Origin: Cinclus cinclus
Lineage: Eukaryota > Chordata > Aves > Passeriformes > Cinclidae
Length of the DNA: 64,000 nt
Direction: 5' to 3'
NCBI RefSeq assembly: GCF_963662255.1
Contig: NC_085050.1
Span: 22,120,131 to 22,184,130 of the forward strand
The notes below the pieces were generated by a model, which saw only the letters and a list, made by a program, of their open reading frames with translations, was not told the DNA's origin and searched no databases. Below are positions 1 to 9,845 of the stretch, one piece after another. The position numbers were made by a program, and so were the translations under genes. How positions within the stretch are numbered: position 1 is the stretch's first letter; each line of letters opens with the position of its first letter.

Positions 1-2044
1 GAGTGTCCTCTTTCTCAAATCCTGTTAAACCAAACATTTCATTGATCATTAGATGATTTGTGCTTCTCTTGCTCAGTTTCCTACTTCTTTACTTAATGTC
101 ACGTATTTGCATTTCACCGTAAGGTTTTTCACAGTTTAGTACTTCTTGGTGTAATCATTTCTACTCTCCCCTTCAAAAACCACCTATATGTGCATTATTT
201 ATCTTTGCATACCCAGTCAAAGAAGGGGATCACAAAAGATAAACTTGCTTAGTCAAGGATTTACAATAAATTGTTCGTATTTGTGAAGTGTAACCTATAG
301 TTCTGACTCAATATGGCTGCCCCCTTATTTGATGCTCTCTGATACCCTGAACTTCTACAATTGTTTACATTTCCATACCGAGGTTTTATCTAATGAATGA
401 AAGAAAGCTGAAGTTCTAGCACTTGGTATCATATCTACAAATAGTAGTGTTTCTTCTTTATCTACCTTCTGATAAAGCAGAAACTAATCTGACCAGTTAT
501 AAGTGTAAATCCTTAGTAAAAATAAGCTTCAAGGTTTTCAGCTTAGAGAGGGGTAGGAAAAAATCTGCTGCTGGGCCAGCATGTATGAATTCCCTGTGCA
601 TGAGAGCCACAAGAGGGGTGTAAGATTATGGCAACAATCTTTGGTACCCAAGGGATGATATGGACATCTGCTAGATGTCCTCAGTGGTTGTGGGTGAATT
701 AAATAGTTGAATCTGTATCAGTTAGACAAATTTCAAAAGTCCAGTAAAAAGAGAAAGTGCAAATACCCATTATGCTCAACAGAAAACCAAAAAAGCTAAA
801 GTATTAGCTTTAAAAGTGGCAATATTTTCTGTGGGATTTTGAGGTGCTTTTAAACTCATTAGCCTCACAGCATGAACTAAGGAGGTTTTTCTGCCTTTGG
901 AAGAAGAATGGTCTTTTGTGGACTGTCTGCTGCATCTTGGACAGTTAGTTGGAAGGTTCATATTTCAATGGTTTTGGTCTGTGCCAGCCTCAGTTGGCAA
1001 TTCAGCTTTGAGGAAGAGGTATAAAAAGTTTCAGATTATGCTAGTTGTGATGGGTTAAAACAAGAATGCAAAATCATGCTTTTTGTCTGAAAACTTTGAG
1101 CTACCAGAAACTTGGAGAGGGTGCTAGTTTATTGTATCCACTACCACTTAGAGTGTGGTGCTCTCATTCTGCTACCTCTATGCTCATTGTTTAGCCAGTC
1201 TTAGTTGTCTCCTAACTTCTAGTCCTGCGTCTTCTCAGACTTCTGCCGTAGCTTTTCATACACTAATCAAATATTAATCTAGGCTTCTACAGTATCTGTA
1301 CTTCTTCTTTGACAGAACCTCCTGCTAGAGCACACTCTCTCAGCGCTCTTACACTAAGCTGCCGCTGTGCATTGCTTTGTGCCTGTTGGCATCAATAAAT
1401 GCAGGAGACTGAGTCTGCTTCTCTTTCACAACAGGTACTGTTTCTGTAGGTCTTGGTTTTGTCAGTTTGGAAGTGTCTCTGTCCCCTTTTGTGACTGGGA
1501 TTTTTTTTTACAATTCTGACATTTGTCTTTCTTTTTTTCTTCATTTTTTTCCTGTACTAGCACACATCATTATTAATCTTTTTTACCTATTTAAGGTTTT
1601 TTTTTCCAGTCTTCCCAATGACTAATTGATGTATTTGTGATTAAATTAAAAGTATTTGTCACTAGGTCAACTAAAAATACTGATTACTTGAGAACTGTAT
1701 TTTTGTGTGTCTGTGCCTGTCTTAATCACTGAGTTTCATCTGTATGCTGAACATTTTTGTTTTAATTAAAATATGTTGGAAGCATCACTGTTTAATCTTT
1801 GGAAAACTTCAAAAGCTTATGTGTATGATGGAGAAGAAAGGTAACAGTTTCAGAATGCTTTGGGGGAGGAATTTTTTTGTTTGTTCATTATGCATACATG
1901 ATACCTTGTTACTGTTTCTTGGAATTCCAAGGCAGTGGTTTATTTGTTAATATTCATTTATAGAAGAACCAATAGATTTTTTTTCTTTCCCCCCGGTATT
2001 CTCCAGTGATTTCATGTGCTTCCTAATGTTTTTTTTGCCCCTAG
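1..2044 (+). other. PGM2: PGM2 intron (3' portion), no exon seen
   Basis: This stretch precedes the first recognisable PGM2 exon and ends in the acceptor TTGCCCCTAG at 2035-2044. I looked for the preceding PGM2 exon, which should encode the metal-binding DPDADR region, and did not find it, so the earlier exons lie upstream of the window. The open frames here are short and show no family signature. Poly-T runs and AT-rich sequence are typical of intron. Confidence 0.7.
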
Positions 2045-2225
2045 TGGTGAATGGAAAGTGTTTTCTGGAAATGAACTAGGAGCTCTTTTAGGCTGGTGGA
2101 TCTTCACTTGCTGGAAAAATAACAGTAGAGATACTTGTGCCATTAAAGATGTCTACATGTTATCCAGTACTGTTTCTTCCAAAATCCTGAGAGCAATTGC
2201 ACTAAAGGAAGGTTTTCACTTTGAG
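2045..2225 (+). CDS. PGM2: PGM2 coding exon (first of six in window)
   Basis: The exon encodes the stretch GEWKVFSGNELGALLGWW and continues through MLSSTVSSKILRAIALKEGF to HFE, which I recognise as vertebrate PGM2. PGM2 is a cytosolic alpha-D-phosphohexomutase acting mainly as a phosphopentomutase (ribose-1-P and deoxyribose-1-P to the 5-phosphates), with some glucose-1-P activity. The acceptor is CCCCTAG (ending 2044) and the donor is GAG|GTAAGC at 2226. The first base completes a codon begun in the upstream exon; the exon then holds 60 full codons and ends in phase 0. PGM2L1 is a close paralogue, but the linkage to TBC1D1 favours PGM2. Confidence 0.93.
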
Positions 2226-2343
2226 GTAAGCAGCATGTTATACATTATTCCATGTTCTTTTATTAGCTTTCCTGCAAAGTGTCATATGTTTGTACAACAT
2301 GGCTTTTCTTTTTAATGCCTTTAATTTCTCCTCACTGATGTAG

Positions 2344-2437
2344 GAAACACTGACAGGTTTCAAGTGGATGGGCAACCGTGCCAAACAGCTCATGGACCAG
2401 GGGAAAGCTGTTCTTTTTGCATTTGAAGAGGCTATAG
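2344..2437 (+). CDS. PGM2: PGM2 coding exon (sugar-binding loop)
   Basis: This short 94-nt exon encodes ETLTGFKWMGNRAKQLMDQG and then KAVLFAFEEAIG. The FEEAIG(YM) motif corresponds to the sugar-binding loop of domain 3 in the phosphohexomutase fold, where other family members have GEESGH; its last codon is split with the next exon. The acceptor is GATGTAG (ending 2343) and the donor is ATAG|GTAAGA at 2438. Phase is 0 in and 1 out, consistent with both neighbours. The open frame runs on past the donor to 2691, but that extension is intron and CR1 sequence, not protein. Confidence 0.93.
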
Positions 2438-3502
2438 GTAAGAGAATATTATGTTTTCATATCTTGGGGAATAGTGAAAATGGAACTACTGCAGAAAGCG
2501 ACAGAATTGCAGAGAATCACAGAATGGGTAAGGTTGGAAGGGACTGCTGGAGGTCATTTGGTCCACCCTTCCTCCTCAAGCAGAGCGTTCTAGGGCACAT
2601 TACACAGGATTTGGCCCGGGTGGTTCTTGAATATCTTCAGGGAAGGATATTCTACAATTCCTCTGGGCAGCCTGTGCCAGTGTTCTGTTAGCGTCTCAGT
2701 AATTACGTAAAATGTTCAGGGGGAAAAAAAAGGCAACATAAGGGTGTCCTCAATACAATGGGTGTATTTCTAGTTAGTAACAGGTAATTATCTATTTGGC
2801 TAATGGATACTAGTGGTTAACACTTTGTATCTCTGCTTAGCACAAAGTTTCTGAGCTAAGAGTATATATCTACAGTAGCATGGCTATGCAGATTTGGTCT
2901 GCAAATTCTGAATAAACTATTTTTTTAAAAATAAACAAATGCATTTTTCAGACTTGAAGTTAAGTTTTTTTACCTGACAGATTTAAACTCAGTGTAAATG
3001 TGAATAAAATGAAGTAAAAACTACCCCAAATTACATTTGCAAACTGCAAAGCCATGGTTGAATGCTACAAATGAAAGTTATGAATTAATGAGGAGGAAAT
3101 TGTCAAGCTGCAGTGCTATTTAAATATCTCAGTACCTGAAAACCAGAGAATTTCACAGATAATTCAGTGTTATACTACTGTATAAGGTAATCACATTTGA
3201 GACAATGCTATGCTTGATTGTTCATGCAGTGTGCATTTCTCTTTCAAGAAAGCCCCATAAGGAGCTGGGAGTATGTGACACTGATATGATGCAAATCTCT
3301 GTCTTGAAATTCCATTAAATGCCTTGCTTATTGAAATTGATTAGAAGATGCTTTTTTTTTTTTTTACTTTTGTTTTGATTCTAAAATGTCTGTACTATAT
3401 GGTAAAGTGCATTTCTCCTTTCAGAGGTGTTGGCTAACCTTCCCTCCCCATCCTATTTCCTATTAAAAGTGTATCATATGATATCTAATGTTCCTTGTTT
3501 AG
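2438..3502 (+). other. PGM2: PGM2 intron with CR1 fragment
   Basis: The intron lies between the donor GTAAGA at 2438 and the acceptor TTGTTTAG ending 3502. It holds one reverse-oriented CR1 tail (listed separately) and otherwise AT-rich unique sequence, including a poly-T run near 3352-3364. No further exon is seen. Confidence 0.8.
2513..2700 (-). mobile_element. CR1 LINE fragment, 3' end, reverse orientation
   Basis: The sequence begins AGAATCACAGAATGGG and runs into GGTTGGAAGGGACTGCTGGA, the reverse complement of the well-known CR1 3' end. The later GGCAGCCTGTGCCAGTGTTC is also typical CR1. The copy is 5'-truncated, about 190 bp long, and starts only about 75 bp after a PGM2 splice donor. 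The outer limit near 2700 is approximate. Confidence 0.85.
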
Positions 3503-3632
3503 GGTATATGTGCTGTCCTGCTGTTCTGGACAAAGATGGTGTCAGTGCTGCTGTTATAACTGCGGAGATGGCCAGCTTTTTGGCAAGCAGGAATTTGTCT
3601 TTGTCTCAGCAGCTGAAAGCTGTCTATGATGA
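3503..3632 (+). CDS. PGM2: PGM2 coding exon
   Basis: The 130-nt exon encodes (G)YMCCPAVLDKDGVSAAVITA and continues through EMASFLASRNLSLSQQLKAV to YD(E). It completes the substrate-loop region and continues through domain 3. The acceptor is TTGTTTAG (ending 3502) and the donor is GA|GTGAGT at 3633. The first two bases finish the split glycine codon and the last two start a glutamate codon finished at 6084. The sequence matches PGM2 family members closely with conservative substitutions only. An ORF reading back to 3427 crosses the acceptor and is not coding there. Confidence 0.93.
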
Positions 3633-6083
3633 GTGAGTTCAATTTAAATTTTTGGTTTTCAGATTTTTCTCCATTTCACATACTGGGGGTTAATAGGAAC
3701 TTAATAGCAACCTATGGTTTATAAAGAAATAAAATGTGGACTGTTTTACTATTAAGACAATTCTGTGCTAATAGTAATCCTCCAGAAAGTGTTCCTGCCT
3801 TGTGGACATGAATATATTTATGACTTTGTTTTCTGTTGTTTAAAGTTATTTTAAATACAATAATAACTATCTTACTAATTCTCTAGTAGTTAATGAGATC
3901 TTTGTGGTCTTTCTTCACTTCACTGAAATGTTTTTTCCTTTTGGGAAATCCTGCACTTGGGTCCTTTTACAGAAGATTGGGCAGGTTTTTGGCCAGCTGT
4001 ATTGCTGAATTGTAGAGATTGTAGTGCCTCTTGCTGCTTAAATGAGCCAGACACACAAAAATATTGATGGCAGAATGGGTCTAAGTAGCTCTGGCTTATT
4101 TATGATATACACAGAAGCCAGTTTGCTTCTGTCCCTGCAGAGCTACTTATGATTAAATTAATTCTAGTTGGCTCTAAAGTTAGGCTTTTTATTGTATTAT
4201 TCTGTCTTTTCTTGATAGATTATTTTTATTGAATTTTGGTTGTCCTTTCCTCTTTCTGCTCCTGATTAATGAGATTTGAGCTGATTATACAGAAGTACTG
4301 TGACTGGCCATTACTCTTGGCTATATACAGCCAGGTATCCCTCTGAGAGCTTTTAATATGAGGCACTGATTTTTGCTTTTGTTCTTTATTAATGGGTTCA
4401 AATAAATCAATAGAAAAGATTAATATTGGATTTCATGGGGCAGGGAGTGATTTTTGTGGAGGTTTCAGGTTGTTTACTTTAAAGGAGGGAGCAGCACAGG
4501 CTGTTTGATACTCTGCAGCTCTTCATGTCTCATAGACACTGACAAGGGAGTGTGGAACCTGCAGCACTAGCCATGCTTGTTTCATTGTCCTTTTAGGAAG
4601 GAATCAGGTGGCAAAGACTTGCTTACACTGCATATATAAATGGTGTGATATAAAAGCATGAAAGAGGATTCATACCTAGAGTGGTAAATACAGCATCTGA
4701 TGTGAGAATTCACTTAAATGCTACTAGCTGGAAGTACCTGTTCAAGAATTGAACATGCAACCTCTGGCTTGAGGTTTTATAATTATTTTTTTAAATACTA
4801 ATACAGTAAACACCTGCTTCAGGTTCACCTCAGAATATTTGACTCAGTGGAAGTGAGCTGTGCCACAGTGTTGCTGTGTACAAAGCCACTGAAGAGGACT
4901 CAGATTTGCTTTAGCATAAAAGCAGTCTGTAAGCTGTCACTGCACATAGGCACTCTTTGTGGCAAAGCTACAGGTAGAGGGAAGGATACAAATCTGCCCT
5001 ATTAAACTGTTGTTTGATAATGAGCTGGAAGGGAGGTTCTTGTTTTGTTTTGGGGGATTGTTTTGTACATGTTTGATTTTTGGTTTTGGCTAATAAGAGT
5101 TGCAGTTTTCTATGTCTTACTGGTTTACTTTTTTGTAAGATTTGCCTCGTGAGTTACAGTTGAAGCAGAAGAAAGTATTTTGTATTTTGGAAATGTAGAA
5201 AGGGAATCTGTCTTCAAGTATATGCAGATCAGGAAACAGACATGGTCCTAGTAGGCTTAATCACTTCTTTCAGATACGGGATAGGTTTTGTTAATTCCCA
5301 TACTGAATTCTTAATACCAATTTAACTACTATTAACCTTGAAGATGTCCACTTAGGACATAAACATGTGCCTATTTAAGAAGGCATTCTGATTTCTAGCA
5401 TGAACATCCCAGAACTAATGAAGTTTCTGGCCCTCAGATTTTTACTGCTATCAAGGATATTTATCAAGGATATAAGTCTTGATTTGTAGCAAGAGCTTAC
5501 TTGAACAAGCAGTCCAGGCTTGTATGTTTTTCAGCAACATGCTATTTTAATAAGTATTTTAAAAAGTGTTACAGGACATTTGTCTTTGATGTATCACATT
5601 ACCTGGCAGCAAACAGGTGCGGTAGAGACAAAGTTCAGAACAGTTTGGTTTAGTAAAAACACTTTCAATGGGAGAGTAGAAACACTTTAATGAAATGTGA
5701 TTGGAAAAAGCAGTCTAGAATTTGTTTTACTTGGAAAAGGTCAGCTGGAATCCACTTGCAGCTATTAGATGTAATCTCTTCCCTTCTTATGGTGGTTAGA
5801 GCTCTTCAAGACAATAATGGTACCTTTTTTCTTTTTTGTTTTCTGTAAACTTTCTCAGTTTTCATCAATGAAAATAAAAGGCATCTGCACAGAAGTTTCT
5901 TTAAAGTATGTAAAATGGGATAATTAAGCTGTTTAGACCTTTTTAAAATTGTAAGGGTGTGAACTGATGCTTCAGTTGGGTGACCATGAGCACAGTGTTG
6001 CTTTTTGGAAGGTTGTATAATGTGTCCGGTGTACAACTCTTAGAACATTGCTTCTTGGATTCACTAATATTGTGTCTTCACAG
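3633..6083 (+). other. PGM2: PGM2 intron, 2.45 kb
   Basis: This is AT-rich unique sequence between the GTGAGT donor at 3633 and the CTTCACAG acceptor ending at 6083. I see no CR1 copy, tandem array, structural RNA or additional exon in it. Confidence 0.75.
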
Positions 6084-6273
6084 ATATGGCTTCCATATTA
6101 CCAAAGCTTCGTATTTCATCTGCCATGATCCTAAAGTTATTCAACAGCTTTTTGACAACCTTAGAAATTTTGATGGAAAAAACACATACCCAAAATCTTG
6201 TGGTAGATTTAAAGTTTCTGGAATAAGGGATCTAACTACTGGGTATGACAGCAGCCAGCCAGATCAAAAGGCT
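6084..6273 (+). CDS. PGM2: PGM2 coding exon
   Basis: The 190-nt exon encodes (E)YGFHITKASYFICHDPKVI and continues through QQLFDNLRNFDGKNTYPKSC to GIRDLTTGYDSSQPDQKA. This is the start of the C-terminal domain 4 of PGM2. The acceptor is CTTCACAG (ending 6083) and the donor is GCT|GTAAGT at 6274. The first base completes the glutamate codon from the preceding exon; 63 full codons follow and the exon ends in phase 0. No frame disruption is visible. Confidence 0.94.
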
Positions 6274-6884
6274 GTAAGTATCTTTCTAAATTACATGTAA
6301 ATCATATGTGATGTATATACACATACCTAAAACATTCTGTGGAGAAACACTAAATATTTACATACTGAGTCATAAAGTAAGTTAGATTCATGATGAATGT
6401 TTTTGGTGAGAGGAAGTGAAGCCAAGGGGATGTTAGGTTTTTTGTTAGGTTTTGTGGTGTATTTTTCTGTCCATGATGACAGTTTGTAAAGGGTGGTAGG
6501 AGGATCGTGCTGCCTTGCTACAGCAATCTGCATTGTTTTCTTCTGACTGCACCTTAAACTGTCTATTAAGATGTGGCTTTGGATTCTATATTTTTCCATA
6601 ATCTCCATTTCCTTTCCTCCTGGGAAATGCCATGACAGCTCAACTTGTACTAACAGTAAAAGAATTGTCTAGATTTGAAATGAGCTGCCTAGCAGTGATG
6701 CAGTTCTACCAGATTCCAGGTTGAGGGCAAGGCCGTCCTTGTGATCTCAAGACCACGATGTTGAAGAAACAGAACTGAACTATAATTTTAGCTGATGCTT
6801 TTGTCATATTATCTAACATCAAGTCAGGGGTTTATATATAGTATCTTATCAAGTTTTAAAAAAATATATTCTTAATATTTCTAG
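6274..6884 (+). other. PGM2: PGM2 intron, 0.6 kb
   Basis: This short intron lies between the GTAAGT donor at 6274 and the AATATTTCTAG acceptor ending at 6884. Nothing else is recognisable; a reverse-strand open frame here has no family signature. Confidence 0.8.
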
Positions 6885-7018
6885 ATACTTCCTACTAGTA
6901 AAAGCAGCCAAATGATAACATTCACTTTTGCTAATGGAGGAGTGGCCACAATGAGAACCAGTGGGACAGAACCAAAGATCAAATACTATTCTGAACTTTG
7001 TGCACCCCCTGGAAACAG
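6885..7018 (+). CDS. PGM2: PGM2 coding exon (phosphate-binding loop)
   Basis: The exon encodes [20 protein letters not shown] and continues through [20 protein letters not shown] to [14 protein letters not shown] (6954-6983) is the domain 4 phosphate-binding loop that anchors the substrate phosphate in phosphohexomutases, and it is intact, supporting a functional enzyme. The acceptor is TTTCTAG (ending 6884) and the donor is ACAG|GTACTG at 7019. Phase is 0 in and 2 out. An 18-bp tandem duplication begins directly at the donor (listed separately). Confidence 0.95.
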
Positions 7019-7759
7019 GTACTGTCACTTACAGCAGTATTGTCACTTACAGCAGGACATTTGGTACAATAGAGTCTGTGTGGCTTTTTCATATTGTTTT
7101 CATGAAATAAAAGCTCTCCATGATCAAATAATATTAGTAAAGTCATTTTAGTAAATGTGTTTGTATAAAGCTTCAACTCTGCAAAATTTGTTGATACGTT
7201 CTTGTCACTGAAATTTCTTTGAACTCAGTTTTGCATGCAGTGGAAACAATATAAAGAAAAACATTGTGCCTTAAATAAATGCAATTATTTTCACCCCTTT
7301 TTTATATACATAGTTGCTTTAAAATTATTTAATCAAATAGAAAGTGTTCTAATATATTTTGAACCCATTTATGTTTAGTAATTATATCCTTAACTGGTAG
7401 CCTTGGAAATCAAACAGTCTTAAAGATAAATAGTTATTAGCTTATATAGTGAAGTTAACACATTTTTACAGACGAAGTCATCTAAAAATACTGTTACAAG
7501 TATAAAAATTCCACTTCTAATCACTTACATTTGGTAATAGAAGATCTGAACTCAAATTGGACATTCTGCTTTAGATTACATTGTGGGGTTATGTTTCAGT
7601 GCATTGCCATAAGAAATCAAATATATACACTTCTATCATTAATAGAAAATGTTTGTCTAAAGCAATGCAACAGATTTAAAAATTCCTCATACTAAATATA
7701 TATTTTGGCTTTTCTATTGTTTCACTGTTTTTTGTGTTTGTGTAATTTTTGTTTTCCAG
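7019..7759 (+). other. PGM2: PGM2 last intron
   Basis: This 741-bp AT-rich intron runs from GTACTG to the acceptor TGTTTTCCAG. It starts with an 18-bp tandem pair and is otherwise plain; no mobile element is seen. Confidence 0.8.
7020..7055 (+). repeat. 18-bp tandem duplication at PGM2 splice donor
   Basis: Two 18-bp units, 7020-7037 and 7038-7055, differ at one base and share TGTCACTTACAGCAG. The array starts one base inside the intron. Each unit contains the acceptor-like string CTTACAG. Confidence 0.85.
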
Positions 7760-7862
7760 TGATGTTGAACAGCTGAAGAAGGAACTAGATGAATTAGTCA
7801 ACGCTCTTGAAAAACACTTCTTTCAACCAGAAAAAAACAAACTTCAACGAAAGACTGAGTAA
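7760..7862 (+). CDS. PGM2: PGM2 last coding exon and stop
   Basis: The final coding segment reads (S)DVEQLKKELDELVNALEKH and then FFQPEKNKLQRKTE, followed by TAA at 7860-7862. The LKKEL...FFQP tail is the usual C-terminus of PGM2. The acceptor is TTTTCCAG (ending 7759); the first base completes a serine codon begun in the previous exon. The six exons together give about 276 residues of a protein that is about 612 residues in human, so roughly the C-terminal 45 percent is in the window. Confidence 0.94.
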
Positions 7863-8140
7863 AATAGCAAAATTATTACCTTGATTGGCTTTTGCATCAT
7901 TACAAGTCCATTATTTAAGCAGTTAAGGTTTTTTAGGACCAAACATCTGAGAACTCTGACTATAAAGACTTCTGCTTTTAGGAGTTATTTTGGGTACTCT
8001 TGGCTCTAGTATCTTATTTTGGAAGGAAAGTACCTTTACCCCTAATGGACCAAAAAAAACCCCAATCAATTGAGCTAAAAGTTGGCTACAAGTGTATTTG
8101 AATCAAAACATCTTTTAATTAAATATAAGTAATTATCTGA
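7863..8140 (+). other. PGM2: PGM2 3' UTR (predicted)
   Basis: Sequence from the stop codon to the predicted cleavage region after the ATTAAA signal at 8118-8123. The exact end is inferred; a longer form using AATAAA at 8341-8346 is possible. Confidence 0.6.
8118..8123 (+). terminator. PGM2: Polyadenylation signal ATTAAA for PGM2
   Basis: ATTAAA lies about 255 bp after the PGM2 stop and is followed some 30 bp later by the GT-rich stretch CTGTTTTGTGGTGAC (8154-8168), the arrangement expected for a cleavage site. A canonical AATAAA also occurs at 8341-8346. Confidence 0.55.
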
Positions 8141-9324
8141 TATCTGAAACAGCCTGTTTTGTGGTGACTTATTTATTTTTTGTGCATATAATCTGATAAC
8201 ACTATGCAACTTCGTCTAGGTTTAGATATGCAAAGCAAGTTCTTCTGTTAACAGGAAGTATTTAAAGCCTGTGGTGAGACTTTGACAAACTTGGGGCAGA
8301 TGATTTAGAAGCAGTGATCTTTCTTAGGGATTTTGGCCCAAATAAATGAGAAACCCATGGCAAATTTGTTGAATATCTATTTCTGTGGGGCTATATATCA
8401 TATTCCAGGCTAGAGATTCATGGTCTTTGAATACCATGAACCATTAAGATAGTACATCTAGCTACAGCACCTTTTTGTTGCCTCACTGAACTAAGCATAG
8501 TTAGTTCAGTGCATAGCCCAGTTTTGGAGCCTCTCACACTGTTTGCTGCCATGACTTGGTGCATAGTTCTGCATGCCTAATTTAGAGCAGAAGCTTCCAT
8601 TTCATTGCATGCTTGCAAAGCCTGGGAGGGTTTTTTGGAGGTTGTCAGTTGACTTTAATATGGGGCTTTTCCCCATTTTCAGTACTTGCTTGGTATAGCA
8701 GTAATAGTCACAACCATAGCTACATACTTCTTATAAATGCAAAACTTCTAAGCTTTATTATCCTCCCAGAATTCAAGTCCTCTGTGCTTGTTATTTTCAG
8801 TGCAACTTGAAGATTGCAGAAGTTGTGCAGCTGAGTACAAGGAGGCAACCCTGGGGGAGTGGAAAGAGAGGAAGTTTTACACAGTCTGATGTACCACTGC
8901 AGATCATGTGCAGTCCTGTGGTGAGAGGCCTCACAAATGAGTCTGGAAGTGCTTCAGGGATCTTTGGTGGTTTATGACACCTTCTAAGACATGACAGCTG
9001 CCTTTCAAGTCAGCCTATTTGAGTGAATTATGCCCCATCAGGAAGGATTGAATACCTTCAAGCCTCCATGTGAATTGTCCCAGTACTTTCCCAGAGGGGA
9101 GGTTTCATGCCTGAGCCAGTTGTGTAAGGGGGGGACATTGGCATAATAAAAAGCACTCTCCCACTACACAGGATCTCCTTCTTACTGGCTTCCTCCTGCT
9201 TGAAGGCACAGGCAAAGGAATGGTTCTTCAGGAGGCAGGCTGGGGCCATGCCTTCAGTTTGGGCATTGAGCTATACCCGGGGCTGGAGAAGCTTTGTGGG
9301 TCTGTACAAGCCTGCAGCTTTGGG
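8141..9324. other. Intergenic, nothing recognised
   Basis: This lies between the predicted PGM2 end and the next CR1 copy. It contains only short chance open frames and a possible alternative poly(A) signal at 8341. No repeat family or RNA gene could be identified. Confidence 0.6.
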
Positions 9325-9845
9325 CTTCAGCAGGGGAGGTGATTCTCCCCTTCCACTCTGCTTTTGTGAAACCCCACTTGGAGTACTGCATCCCAGCACA
9401 AGAAAGACATGAAGCTGTTAGAGTAGGTCCAGAGGAAGGTCATGAAAGCATAGCATTAGAATACCTGTGCTGGGAAAAAAGGCTGAGAGAGCTGGGATTG
9501 CTTCACCTGTAGAAGAGGCTGAGATCTTTCAATATGTAAAGGGGGTTTATAAGAAATGCACTTTTTACCAGGGACTATAGTGACAGGACAAGGGGAAACA
9601 CTTTTTAAGTGAAAGAGGTTAGATTTAATTGGATACAAGGAAAGATTTTTTTTATACTGAGGGGCATGGGACACAGGAACATGTTGCCCAGCAAAGCTGT
9701 TGGACGCCTTAAACTGTTCAAGGCCAGGTTGGATACAGCTTTGAGCAATCTGATCGGGTAGAAGGTGTCCCTACCTCATGTAGAGAAGTTGAACTAGGTG
9801 ATTTTTAAAGGGAACCTTCAGACTGAAACCATTCCATTATTCTTT
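9325..9845 (+). mobile_element. CR1 LINE fragment, forward orientation
   Basis: The sequence follows CR1 from CAGCAGGGGAGGTGATTCT through the segments that read GAGTACTGCATCCCAGCAC, ACATGAAGCTGTTAGAG and CAAGGCCAGGTTGGATACAG to a degraded 3' end near 9840. It is 5'-truncated with many point changes and short indels, so it is an old copy. The short open frames inside it are remnants without function. Boundaries are within about 20 bp. Confidence 0.88.
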
